Assembly: GCA_043728315.1 (NCBI GenBank)
Contig: JAYTMT010000267.1
Location: forward strand, 1-20,155
Origin: JAAFIP01 sp043728315
GTDB taxonomy: Bacteria > Pseudomonadota > Gammaproteobacteria > Burkholderiales > Burkholderiaceae_C
Length of the DNA: 20,155 nt
Direction: 5' to 3'
In this document: piece by piece, positions 1 through 6,658 of the stretch
How positions within the stretch are numbered: position 1 is the first letter of the stretch
How the letters are laid out: every line of letters begins with the position of its first letter
Translations under genes and position numbers: made by a program
The notes under the pieces: generated by a model
Database searches by the model: none
What the model was told of the DNA's origin: nothing
Seen by the model: only the letters and a program-made list of their open reading frames with translations

Positions 1-1
1 G

Positions 2-85
2 GGGAAGGGGTTTGTGCACTACGGTGGCGAAACTGCTCAATTTCTGAGTCTTTGCAAGGCCAAGACCCTATTTCGCGCTGAGTGA
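2..85 (+). other. possible 3' end of an upstream coding region
   Basis: Frame 2 is open from the window edge to a TGA at 83-85 (27 codons, ending KAKTLFRAE). The start lies outside the window, and 27 codons are too few to assign a family. The open frame could be chance. Bases 86-109 show nothing else. Confidence 0.2.
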
Positions 86-109
86 CGTAAGATTTACAAA
101 AAATAGTGC

Positions 110-141
110 CAATGTCACCGTCATATAGTCATAACTCGCTA
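110..141 (-). repeat. 32-bp repeat, copy 1 (reverse)
   Basis: On the minus strand this reads as a diverged copy of the window-wide repeat, with AGCGAGTTATGACTATATGA where the common form has AGCAAACTATGACCATATGA, followed by CGGTGACATTG. The A/T-rich tail typical of the family continues to about position 92. It lies about 85 bp upstream of the GNAT gene. Confidence 0.7.
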
Positions 142-225
142 CACTTATTGTAGTATAAAGTATTTATATGTTCGCAAACACCAAGGATTCTTGATGGTCA
201 AAAACACGTCACTGGGGGGCATCGC

Positions 226-657
226 ATGACGCTTGAATGGAAATATTCCGCTGATGAAGTCGATTGGGAGGAGCTTTCGGCTCTGTATCGGGCGGCACCG
301 CTTGGTGAGAAGCCACCTGCTCATCTCAAGAAGGTTTTCGCTAACAGCATGTTTCACTGCTTCGTTTACGATGACATGAGGATCGTGGCGGTTGGTCGCG
401 CATTGGCCGATGGTGGAGAGTGCTCCTACCTATGCGACATTGCAGTCTTGCCTAGCTATCAAAACACTGGCTTGGGCAAACAAGTTGTCAGCTATTTGGT
501 AGAGCAATCTCGCGGCCATAAGAAAATCATTTTGTATGCAGTTCCGGGGCGTGAGCCCTTTTATAGAAAGTTCGGCTTTTTGCGCATGCTAACTGCGATG
601 GCCATCTTTGAGAATCCGCAGCTGCAGGCGCAGCGGGGTTACATCAGTGAGGTCTAA
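226..657 (+). CDS. GNAT family N-acetyltransferase
   Basis: The 143-residue product is a single GNAT domain, which transfers an acetyl group from acetyl-CoA to an amine. The acetyl-CoA loop is visible as QNTGLG (residues 79-84) after the beta-strand CDIAVLPSY. The C-terminal family motif is FYRKFGF (112-118). The substrate cannot be read from the sequence, and the length is normal for a minimal GNAT. The ATG at 226 follows a G-run (214-219); the nearby ATG at 194 is out of frame. Composition is more A/T-rich than the purine cluster downstream, which together with the flanking repeats suggests accessory DNA. Cytoplasmic, probably monocistronic. Family call is secure; the role is unknown. Confidence 0.9.
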   Translation: MTLEWKYSADEVDWEELSALYRAAPLGEKPPAHLKKVFANSMFHCFVYDDMRIVAVGRALADGGECSYLCDIAVLPSYQNTGLGKQVVSYLVEQSRGHKKIILYAVPGREPFYRKFGFLRMLTAMAIFENPQLQAQRGYISEV

Positions 658-910
658 ATGTTAAAGCCAGATCGTGTCTAACCACGATATGAACCGCTTT
701 TTTTAGCCCGCAGAGGATTGAATGCCGCTAGCTAATGGCAGTTACTGCCCTGCGCGATAAGGTGTCGACGCATCACAAACCAATTCTGTTACAAAACTGT
801 CTCCAAAATGTCCTACGAAAGGTCTCTTGCTGTGCACATTTCTTTTGGCGTTACAGAAAATATCTTCCGCCTACCGCCCCCATTATCACAAGCCCTGAAT
901 GGAGAATCAG
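658..910. other. intergenic, no gene seen
   Basis: About 250 bp between the GNAT and NTF2-like genes. No convincing open frame is present. The only structure noted is a small inverted repeat, GGCAG-TTA-CTGCC, at 737-749. The SD-like GGAGA at 901-905 belongs to the next gene. Composition is A/T-rich. Confidence 0.5.
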
Positions 911-1276
911 ATGACCACGAACCCAAATAGCGTCGATAGAATGCTCGCAGTGTGGAACGAGCTAGATGTGAGTCGTATCCGCGGCCATCTTGAGGCAGCC
1001 CTGACGCCAGATATCAGCTTCATTGATCCAACCATTGAGACGCATGGAATTGCAGAGTTCGAAGAAAACGTGCGAGATTTTCGAGGCAAGTACCCACAGG
1101 CAATCATCAGGCGCGCCTCGGCAATTGATTCTCACCACAACCTTCATCGCTATGCTTGGGAGATATCTGTTCAGGGAAAAGTCGTTCTAGTTGGCTTCGA
1201 CGTGGCTCAGACCGCTGAGGACAGCAAGGTTTGCAGGGTGCTCGGTTTCTTTGGGCCACTGCCAGTGCTGCAATAA
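911..1276 (+). CDS. NTF2-like / SnoaL-like domain protein
   Basis: The 121-residue product has the layout of the NTF2-like cone fold: an N-terminal helix (VDRMLAVWNELD), a DPDISFIDP-type strand (32-40), and a C-terminal sheet with YAWEISVQGK and VLVGFDVAQ. Members are ligand-binding proteins or small isomerase/hydrolase-like enzymes, and no catalytic assignment is possible here. An in-frame ATG at 899 exists. I chose 911 because GGAGA (901-905) sits 5 nt before it. The stop codon is followed after 3 nt by a 32-bp repeat copy, so the gene's 3' end is also a repeat boundary. Composition is A/T-rich like its GNAT neighbour. Confidence 0.7.
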   Translation: MTTNPNSVDRMLAVWNELDVSRIRGHLEAALTPDISFIDPTIETHGIAEFEENVRDFRGKYPQAIIRRASAIDSHHNLHRYAWEISVQGKVVLVGFDVAQTAEDSKVCRVLGFFGPLPVLQ

Positions 1277-1279
1277 ATA

Positions 1280-1311
1280 TAGCAAACTATGACCATATGG
1301 CGGTGACATTG
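1280..1311 (+). repeat. 32-bp repeat, copy 2 (forward)
   Basis: Reads TAGCAAACTATGACCATATG and then GCGGTGACATTG. It forms the left edge of long repeat A and starts 3 nt after the stop codon of the NTF2-like gene. Confidence 0.85.
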
Positions 1312-1432
1312 CCAATATTTTACAAAAAAGTACACATACAAGCGCCATACAACTAGAAGACCCGCCCACATTCCCAGTGGCAATTGACTAGGAGCGAATG
1401 AGCCCCCAAACCAAGCATCCCAAGCGTGCAGT

Positions 1433-1570
1433 GGGTGGCCTGATTTTTCGCAGCGGTTTTCGCGATGTACAAAAAGTAGCCTATAAACCAAGCGACTTTC
1501 TCGCGCAGTCCACAGAAATAAAAAATCGCAGCCAAGAGCGAAATAGAGCGGAGTAAAAATCAGGCCACCC
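1433..1570. repeat. 16-bp inverted repeat inside long repeat A
   Basis: Arms 1433-1448 and 1555-1570 are perfect reverse complements. In long repeat B the equivalent arms (2654-2666 and 2773-2785) pair for 13 bp. Retention of the arms and of the 106-bp centre in both copies suggests the centre is the functional or mobile core. Confidence 0.8.
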
Positions 1571-1691
1571 GCTGCGCGCGCCCCCCAAAGCCCTGATGAG
1601 TAAGAACCCTCGGACAAGCTCAGAGCGAACGAAAAATTGCAAAGCTTTAAGTCTTGTACGAGCAGATCAAGCTTATTAACTCATAAATAAA

Positions 1692-1723
1692 TAGCAAACT
1701 ATGACCATATGACGCTGACATTG
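1692..1723 (+). repeat. 32-bp repeat, copy 3 (forward)
   Basis: Reads TAGCAAACTATGACCATATG and then ACGCTGACATTG, the best match to the consensus. It is the right edge of long repeat A. The preceding AACTCATAAATAAA is shared with copy 5. Confidence 0.9.
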
Positions 1724-1745
1724 TTCCAGTTATATGTAAAAACAG

Positions 1746-2174
1746 CTATGAAGCAACTACCAGCTTGCGTGGACGGCCGCCCTTAGCGCCGTTGGCGCGT
1801 GCGGCGCTTGCTTTTGACTCGGATTGGGCTATTCCACCCATGCGGCCAATGTCTGCCATCCAGCGTTTGCCGCCCAAAATGCCTTTGACCAAGGCGGGCA
1901 CATACAAATCTGCATCCAACTTGGGCCAATGCAATCCCAAACCCGAGGCCATGATTTCAATGATTCGCAAATCAGCTGATTTTGCCCCTTGCAGCCCCTG
2001 CGCCTGCGCCACCGGAAACTCAAAAAAACAACCATTGTCTAGCTCCACCCGAATGCGCTGGTCAGTATACTGCGCCGACACAGCCAAGGGCCCGCGCGCC
2101 AGCTGGCGCCGCCCCGCCTCGCTACCTTTTTGAAAATCTTCGCTACTGATGCTGCTGATAAATTCAGTTGCCAT
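1746..2174 (-). CDS. DUF2442 domain protein (putative antitoxin-like partner)
   Basis: The 142-residue product carries a DUF2442 domain in its middle: IRVELDNGCFFEFP (41-54), then LHWPKLDADLYVPALVKGIL (81-100), the family's WP-x-LDxDL...L-x-G core. The tail is basic and small-residue-rich (SAARANGAKGGRPRK), a common C-terminal extension in this family that could bind nucleic acid. An upstream ATG at 2192 is possible. The ATG at 2174 is preferred because GGGGAG lies 6 nt before it. It overlaps the end of the DUF4160 gene by 11 nt, so the two are translationally coupled. DUF2442/DUF4160 pairs are recurrent neighbours suspected to be toxin-antitoxin-like, which is an inference here. The pair lies exactly between the two long repeats. 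Confidence 0.85.
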   Translation of the reverse strand: MATEFISSISSEDFQKGSEAGRRQLARGPLAVSAQYTDQRIRVELDNGCFFEFPVAQAQGLQGAKSADLRIIEIMASGLGLHWPKLDADLYVPALVKGILGGKRWMADIGRMGGIAQSESKASAARANGAKGGRPRKLVVAS

Positions 2175-2415
2175 GAATCGCTCCCCAGGCAACGCACAGC
2201 GTCACCACATGTTTCAATAAATAGGCCTCCACCAGCTTTAACTGCTTGAGTGAAAAGCCTTCGCTGGATTTGTAGCGCACAAGAGCCAAATCACACAACA
2301 AATCGAAACGCGCAAGTACGCACGGTCCTAGCACATGGACATGTGGCGGCGCGTGGTCATTGGGCCAAATAACGACACGCCAGCCTTTGTAGCTTGGGAT
2401 GATTTGAGGCATCAT
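2164..2415 (-). CDS. DUF4160 domain protein (putative toxin-like partner)
   Basis: The 83-residue product shows the DUF4160 hallmark: MPQIIPSYKGWRVVIWPNDH followed directly by APPHVHV, the conserved NDH-x-PPHVHV motif. The biochemical role of the family is unknown. The open frame extends upstream to 2544, but that part is encoded by repeat copy 4 and lacks conservation. I start at the ATG pair 2415/2412; an SD is weak (GGG about 9 nt before 2415). A hairpin (2422-2443) covers the area before the start. It is first in a two-gene minus-strand operon with DUF2442 (11-nt overlap), behind a promoter-like sequence at 2459-2488. The tight pairing and small size suggest an addiction-type module, unproven. 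Confidence 0.8.
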   Translation of the reverse strand: MMPQIIPSYKGWRVVIWPNDHAPPHVHVLGPCVLARFDLLCDLALVRYKSSEGFSLKQLKLVEAYLLKHVVTLCVAWGAIHGN

Positions 2416-2421
2416 CCATTT

Positions 2422-2443
2422 TAACCCAAGTCTGCTTGGGTTA
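2422..2443 (-). promoter_or_regulatory. hairpin in the leader of the DUF4160-DUF2442 operon
   Basis: TAACCCAAG-TCTG-CTTGGGTTA is a perfect 9-bp inverted repeat with a 4-nt loop. It ends 7 bp before the ATG at 2415 and lies downstream of the predicted -10. It could be an operator for an autorepressor or an RNA hairpin limiting translation. On the plus strand it is followed by TTTTTAT, so it might also terminate readthrough towards 3034. Confidence 0.6.
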
Positions 2444-2458
2444 TTTTTATAAACAAAC

Positions 2459-2488
2459 TTTATACAAACTGTGGCCTTGCATTTGCAA
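2459..2488 (-). promoter_or_regulatory. sigma70-like promoter for DUF4160-DUF2442
   Basis: Reading the minus strand, TTGCAA (2488-2483) and TATAAA (2464-2459) are separated by 18 bp. The start of transcription would be near 2452, leaving a ~37-nt leader that contains the hairpin. Based on consensus match only. Confidence 0.45.
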
Positions 2489-2497
2489 TACATTCCA

Positions 2498-2529
2498 TAG
2501 CAAGCTATGACCATATGACAGTGACATTG
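2498..2529 (+). repeat. 32-bp repeat, copy 4 (forward)
   Basis: Reads TAGCAAGCTATGACCATATG and then ACAGTGACATTG. It is the left edge of long repeat B and lies just upstream of the DUF4160 promoter. Confidence 0.85.
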
Positions 2530-2911
2530 GCAATATTTTACCAAAAAATCACAAATACAAGCGCCATACGACTAGAAAACCACCCACGCCCCCCAGTGGC
2601 AATCGGCTTGGAGCGAATGATTCCCACACCAAGCATCCCAAGCGTGCAGTGGATGGCCTGATTTTTCGCAGCGGTTTTCGCGATGTACAAAAAGTAGCCT
2701 ATAAACCAAGCGACTTTCTCGCGTAGTCCACAGATACAACAAATCGCAGCCAAGAGCGAAATAGAGCGGAGTAAAAATCAGGCCACCCGCTGCGCGCGCC
2801 CCCAAAAGACTTGGCGTGTAAGAACCCTTCGACAAGCCCAAGGCGAACGGAGCATTGCAAAAATTCAGGTCTTGTACGAGCAGATCAAGCTTTTTTAAAC
2901 TCATAAATAAA

Positions 2912-2943
2912 TAGCAAACTATGACCATATAACGCTGATACTA
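2912..2943 (+). repeat. 32-bp repeat, copy 5 (forward)
   Basis: Reads TAGCAAACTATGACCATATA and then ACGCTGATACT, a slightly degenerate copy. It is the right edge of long repeat B, 90 bp before the ABC transporter ATPase gene. The tail (CAAATTTTATAGCGG) resembles that of copy 7. Confidence 0.8.
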
Positions 2944-3033
2944 GTCAAATTTTATAGCGGATTCAAGCATGAAGTCCGAAAAACTTGACCATCCAGTCAG
3001 AATCGCGCAGCACCAGCGATAGAATCCAGTGCA

Positions 3034-4602
3034 ATGAGCCAACAGCCCCCCCGCCTAAGCCTTCGCGGCATCACCAAAGCCTATCCGGCTGTGGTGGCCA
3101 ACGACGAGGTGGATTTGGAGGTGTTGCCCGGGCAGATTCATGCGGTGCTGGGCGAAAACGGCGCTGGCAAATCCACACTGATGAAGATTATTTACGGCGC
3201 GGTAGCCCCCGACAGCGGCAGCATGCTGTTTAACGGCCAACCCGCTCTGGTAAAAAACCCAGTGGACGCGCGCGCGCTGGGCATCAGCATGGTGTTTCAG
3301 CATTTCAGCCTGTTTGACACCCTGAGCGTGGCGCAAAACGTGTGGCTGGGGCTGGACAAAAGCCTGAGCTTGGCTCAAGTGAGCGCCAAAATCCGCGCCA
3401 AAGCCCAGCTCTATGGCCTAGACATTGAGCCCGAGCGCATGGTGCACACGCTGGCCGTGGGCGAGCGCCAGCGGGTAGAGATTGTGCGGGCCCTGCTCAC
3501 CGAGCCCAAGCTTTTGATTTTGGACGAACCCACCTCGGTGCTCACGCCGCAGGCCGTGGAGAAATTGTTTGACACCTTGCGGCTTTTGAGCGCGCAGGGA
3601 TGCAGCATTTTGTATATATCGCACAAGCTGCACGAGATTCGCGCCCTGTGCAGCGCCTGCACCGTGCTGCGCGGTGGCCGCGTTACGGGCGTGTGCGACC
3701 CGCGCCAAGAAACCAATGCCTCGCTCAGCCGCCTCATGATTGGCGCTGAGCCGCCCATGCTGGAGCACCGAGACGCGACTGTGGGTGACGAAGTGCTGCG
3801 GGTAGATCAGCTGGCTGTGGCCAAAACCGACCACTTTGGCGTGGATTTGCAGGGTATTAATCTGCAAGTGAACGCAGGCGAAATTGTGGGCATAGCCGGC
3901 GTGTCGGGCAACGGCCAAAAGGAGCTGCTGGCACTGCTCAGCGGTGAAGACCAGCGCGCCCCGCCAGACTCTATTGCTATTGTTAACGAAGCGGTGGGGC
4001 ATTTAAACCCCAAAGCGCGGCGCAGCATGGGCATGCACTATGTGCCCGAGGAGCGGCTGGGCCGTGGCGCTGTACCCAGCATGGGCTTGGCGCAAAATCT
4101 GCTGCTCACCCGCACAGACGCGGTGGGCAAATTTGGCTGGATAGACACCGCAGCCCTGCGTGCGCAGGCGCAGCGCATCATTGCCCGCTTTGGCGTAAAG
4201 GCGGGCGGGCCCGATGCGCTGGCCAAGAGCCTGTCTGGCGGCAATTTGCAAAAATTCATTGTTGGGCGCGAGGTGGAATCTACGCCACGTTTGCTGATCA
4301 TTGCCCAGCCTACATGGGGGGTAGATGTGGGCGCAGCAGCGCAAATCCGCGCCGAGCTGCTGGCCCTGCGCGATGCGGGCTGCGCGGTGCTGGTGGTGAG
4401 CGAAGAGCTGGACGAATTGTTTGAAATATCTGACCGACTGCATGTGATGGCCAAAGGCCGCCTCTCGCCCTCGCTGCCGATTGCCGATGCCAGCGTGGAG
4501 AAAATTGGCGAATGGATGAGCGGGCTGTGGGATGCGCCGCCTCAAAGCGCGATCCAGCAATCTGCGCTCCAAGGCACAGATCAGGAAATACAGCATGCTT
4601 AA
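3034..4602 (+). CDS. BMP/Nup-type ABC transporter, ATP-binding protein (purine/nucleoside uptake)
   Basis: This 522-residue protein has two fused nucleotide-binding domains, as in NupA of Lactococcus or YufO/NupO of Bacillus. Domain 1 has Walker A GENGAGKST (40-48), a Q-loop at VFQHFS, signature AVGERQ (141-146) and Walker B LLILDEPTS (160-168). Domain 2 has a degenerate Walker A GVSGNGQK (289-296), signature LSGGNLQ (400-406), and LLIIAQP (420-426) with Gln in place of the catalytic Glu, which is normal for this subfamily. It energises uptake from the cytoplasmic face. The next permease gene overlaps it by 8 nt. The downstream deaminases support a purine substrate. No strong SD is seen before the ATG, and the N-terminus aligns well from MSQQPPRLSL. 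Confidence 0.95.
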   Translation: MSQQPPRLSLRGITKAYPAVVANDEVDLEVLPGQIHAVLGENGAGKSTLMKIIYGAVAPDSGSMLFNGQPALVKNPVDARALGISMVFQHFSLFDTLSVAQNVWLGLDKSLSLAQVSAKIRAKAQLYGLDIEPERMVHTLAVGERQRVEIVRALLTEPKLLILDEPTSVLTPQAVEKLFDTLRLLSAQGCSILYISHKLHEIRALCSACTVLRGGRVTGVCDPRQETNASLSRLMIGAEPPMLEHRDATVGDEVLRVDQLAVAKTDHFGVDLQGINLQVNAGEIVGIAGVSGNGQKELLALLSGEDQRAPPDSIAIVNEAVGHLNPKARRSMGMHYVPEERLGRGAVPSMGLAQNLLLTRTDAVGKFGWIDTAALRAQAQRIIARFGVKAGGPDALAKSLSGGNLQKFIVGREVESTPRLLIIAQPTWGVDVGAAAQIRAELLALRDAGCAVLVVSEELDELFEISDRLHVMAKGRLSPSLPIADASVEKIGEWMSGLWDAPPQSAIQQSALQGTDQEIQHA

Positions 4603-5674
4603 GCTCACCGCCCGAGCCGAGCCTTCCAAGCTGTGGAGCTACGCCTCTCCGCTCTTGGCGGTGGCGCTCACCGTGCTCATTGGCATTGCGCTTTTTGTAG
4701 CACTGGGCAAAGACCCCGTGCGCGGTTTGCAGGTGTTCTTTTGGGAGCCCATCAAGTCTGGCTACGCGCTGGGCGAGCTGATGGTCAAGGCCACGCCGCT
4801 CTTAATTATTGCGCTGGGCTTGGCGGTGTGTTTCAGATCCAATGTGTGGAACATTGGCGCTGAAGGCCAGTTTGTCATGGGTGCGGTGTTTGCTGGCGGC
4901 GTGGCGATATTGGCCGACAAAGACACGGGGCGCTGGATAGTGTTGGCCATTGTGCTGGCAGGCGTGCTGGGTGGCATGGTGTGGGCAGGCATCACCGCCC
5001 TGCTGCGTGACAAATTCAATGCCAACGAAATTTTGGTATCCCTCATGCTGGTGTATGTGGCCGATTTGGTGCTGGCTTACTTGGTGTACGGCCCTTGGAA
5101 AGACCCTGCAGGCTACAATTTCCCGCAATCCAAAACCTTTGACGCGGCCACCAAAATCCCCAAGCTCATGGATGGCTCGCGCGTGCATGTGGGGCTGTTG
5201 ATTGGGCTGGCTGGTGTGGGCGCGCTCTGGGTTTTCCTCTTTCGCACGCGCGCAGGCTTTGCCCAGCAGGTGGGCGGGCTTGCGCCGCTGGCTGCGCGCT
5301 ATGCAGGTTTTTCGTCGCGCAGGGCGCTGTGGACGGCGCTCTTGGCCTCTGGCGGCGCGGCAGGGCTGACTGGCGCGCTGGAGGTGGCGGGCCCCATTGG
5401 CCAGCTCACGCCCTATGTGCCAGCGGGCTATGGGTTTGCCGCCATCATTGTGGCGTTTGTGGGGCGGCTGCATCCGGTGGGCATTGTATTTTCAGCTCTT
5501 TTGATGAGCATGTTTTATATTGGTGGTGAGTTGGCGCAGTCGCGCATGGGGCTGCCCAAGTCGATCACGGGCGTGTTTCAGGGGCTGCTCCTGTTTTCGC
5601 TGCTGGCATGCGACACGTTGATTGCCTACCGCATCTCGTTTAAAAAAGCGCCCCAAACCAAGGGAGCCCAATAA
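4595..5674 (+). CDS. BMP/Nup-type ABC transporter permease 1
   Basis: A 359-residue hydrophobic protein of the branched-chain/ribose-type permease family (BPD_transp_2), equivalent in position to NupB or YufP/NupP. The family motif NVWNIGAEGQFVMGAVFAGG is clear, followed by many membrane segments (for example WIVLAIVLAGVLGGMVWAGI). An upstream ATG at 4532 is in frame but buried in the ATPase gene. The ATG at 4595 has AGGAAA (4583-4588) 6 nt upstream and overlaps the ATPase stop by 8 nt. It should pair with the second permease to form the inner-membrane channel. Confidence 0.93.
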   Translation: MLKLTARAEPSKLWSYASPLLAVALTVLIGIALFVALGKDPVRGLQVFFWEPIKSGYALGELMVKATPLLIIALGLAVCFRSNVWNIGAEGQFVMGAVFAGGVAILADKDTGRWIVLAIVLAGVLGGMVWAGITALLRDKFNANEILVSLMLVYVADLVLAYLVYGPWKDPAGYNFPQSKTFDAATKIPKLMDGSRVHVGLLIGLAGVGALWVFLFRTRAGFAQQVGGLAPLAARYAGFSSRRALWTALLASGGAAGLTGALEVAGPIGQLTPYVPAGYGFAAIIVAFVGRLHPVGIVFSALLMSMFYIGGELAQSRMGLPKSITGVFQGLLLFSLLACDTLIAYRISFKKAPQTKGAQ

Positions 5675-6594
5675 TGGAGTCTTACGCATTGCTCATAGCT
5701 GCCACGCTCAATGGCGGCACGGTGCTGGCGCTGGCCGCGCTGGGCCTGCTCATCAACGAAAAATCAGGCATCGTGAATTTAGGCGCAGAGGGCATGATGC
5801 TCTGCGCCGCCGTGGCAGGCTTTGCCGCTGTGGTGGCTACGGGCAACGACTGGCTTGGCTTTGGCGCGGGCGCGCTGGCGGGCGCGGCGCTGGCGGCGCT
5901 GTTTGGCCTGCTGGTGATTTGGCTCAATACCAACCAATACGCCACAGGGCTGGCGCTTAGCCTGTTTGGTGCAGGCCTTTCGGCCTTTGCAGGCATCAAG
6001 CTGGTGCAAGAAAAGCTGCCCGAGCGGCCACAGTTTGCCATTCCCTATTTGGCCGATATGCCTTTGATCGGCCCTGCGCTTTTTCGCCAACATCCCTTTG
6101 TGTATTTGGCCATGGCCATGGCGGCGTTTTTGGTGTGGTTTTTGTTTAAAAGCCGCGCAGGCTTGGTGCTGCGGGCGGTGGGCGAAAACCCTGAGTCTGC
6201 GCACGCGCTGGGCTACCCCGTGCGGCGCATCCGGCTGGCTGCAGTGGTGGCCGGTGGCGCGTTGTGTGGGCTAGCGGGCGCGTATTTGGCCATCATTTAC
6301 ACCCCGCTGTGGGTTGAGGGCATGGTGGCAGGCAAGGGCTGGATTGCGCTGGCGCTCACCACCTTTGCCACATGGCGTCCGGCACGGGTCTTGCTTGGTG
6401 CATATGTATTTGGCGGGGTCACCATGCTGCAATTCCATTTGCAAGGCATGGGGGTTGATGTGCCTAGCCAGTTTTTAAGCATGCTGCCGTATCTGGCTAC
6501 CATTGCGGTGTTGGTGGTGATTTCGCGCAATCCGGCTTGGATTCGCCTGAATATGCCTGCATCCTTGGGTAAACCCTTCTATCCGGGTGCTTGA
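5674..6594 (+). CDS. BMP/Nup-type ABC transporter permease 2
   Basis: A 306-residue membrane protein, the second permease (NupC or YufQ/NupQ position). The motif GIVNLGAEGMMLCAAVAGFA near residues 30-50 is the counterpart of the permease 1 motif. Membrane segments follow throughout. The start shares one base with the preceding stop (TAATG), and AGGGAG (5661-5666) lies 7 nt before it, so translation is coupled. Length is typical. The last codons overlap a promoter-like element for the binding-protein gene. Confidence 0.93.
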   Translation: MESYALLIAATLNGGTVLALAALGLLINEKSGIVNLGAEGMMLCAAVAGFAAVVATGNDWLGFGAGALAGAALAALFGLLVIWLNTNQYATGLALSLFGAGLSAFAGIKLVQEKLPERPQFAIPYLADMPLIGPALFRQHPFVYLAMAMAAFLVWFLFKSRAGLVLRAVGENPESAHALGYPVRRIRLAAVVAGGALCGLAGAYLAIIYTPLWVEGMVAGKGWIALALTTFATWRPARVLLGAYVFGGVTMLQFHLQGMGVDVPSQFLSMLPYLATIAVLVVISRNPAWIRLNMPASLGKPFYPGA

Positions 6595-6620
6595 TAAGGC
6601 CATGCATCGTCCCGCATAAT
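6591..6620 (+). promoter_or_regulatory. sigma70-like promoter ahead of binding protein 1
   Basis: TTGATA (6591-6596) and CATAAT (6615-6620) are 18 bp apart, and the -35 overlaps the permease 2 stop. An internal promoter would fit the need for more binding protein than membrane components. Consensus match only. Confidence 0.35.
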
Positions 6621-6658
6621 GTGTGTTGTGTTTTTTTAACCAGAAAGTGAGAAATCTC

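Larger units (their letters stand above)
1280..1723. repeat. long direct repeat A (~445 bp)
   Basis: This non-genic stretch is collinear along its whole length with 2498-2943. Both begin and end with a 32-bp repeat in the same orientation. The middle (about 1433-1590) is almost identical between copies, while the margins have diverged. Inside it, 1433-1448 (GGGTGGCCTGATTTTT) and 1555-1570 form a perfect 16-bp inverted repeat around a 106-bp centre. Near the right end (about 1608-1632) is a degenerate form of a GGACAAGCTCAGAGCGAACG element. Minus-strand open frames exist, but I do not regard them as genes. It could be a non-autonomous mobile element or a structured repeat; no transposase is present. 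Confidence 0.85.
2498..2943. repeat. long direct repeat B (~446 bp)
   Basis: Second copy of the long repeat, in the same orientation as 1280-1723 and bounded at both ends by 32-bp repeat copies. The most conserved block runs from about 2650 to 2800 and includes the inverted arms 2654-2666/2773-2785. At 2824-2850 it contains a CCTTCGACAAGCCCAAGGCG element, a form of a short repeat I associate with many betaproteobacteria. Minus-strand frames through it are not credible genes. Together with copy A it brackets the DUF4160-DUF2442 pair with a period of about 1.22 kb. Confidence 0.85.

Noticed and set aside
1207..1617. 136-codon minus-strand open frame through long repeat A (and the similar frame at 2572-2928 in copy B)
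   Set aside because: It lies in repeat DNA, differs in frame and ends between copies, has no SD, and the product matches no family I know. It is better explained by the repeat itself.
2416..2544. N-terminal extension of the DUF4160 frame
   Set aside because: It translates the 32-bp repeat and promoter region, is Cys-rich and unlike DUF4160 N-termini, which begin near MPQI.
1280..2943. Complete insertion sequence or composite transposon
   Set aside because: No transposase frame is present in either long repeat, and the outer ends are direct, not inverted, repeats.
2944..3033. Purine-sensing riboswitch before the transporter operon
   Set aside because: The 90-bp leader shows no recognisable conserved riboswitch core or strong helices. 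A covariance-model scan would decide.
3418..4002. Long antisense frames over the transporter genes (also 4003-4629, 4802-5473, 6662-7375)
   Set aside because: These are the usual shadows of GC-rich codons opposite well-supported genes. They have no domain signal.
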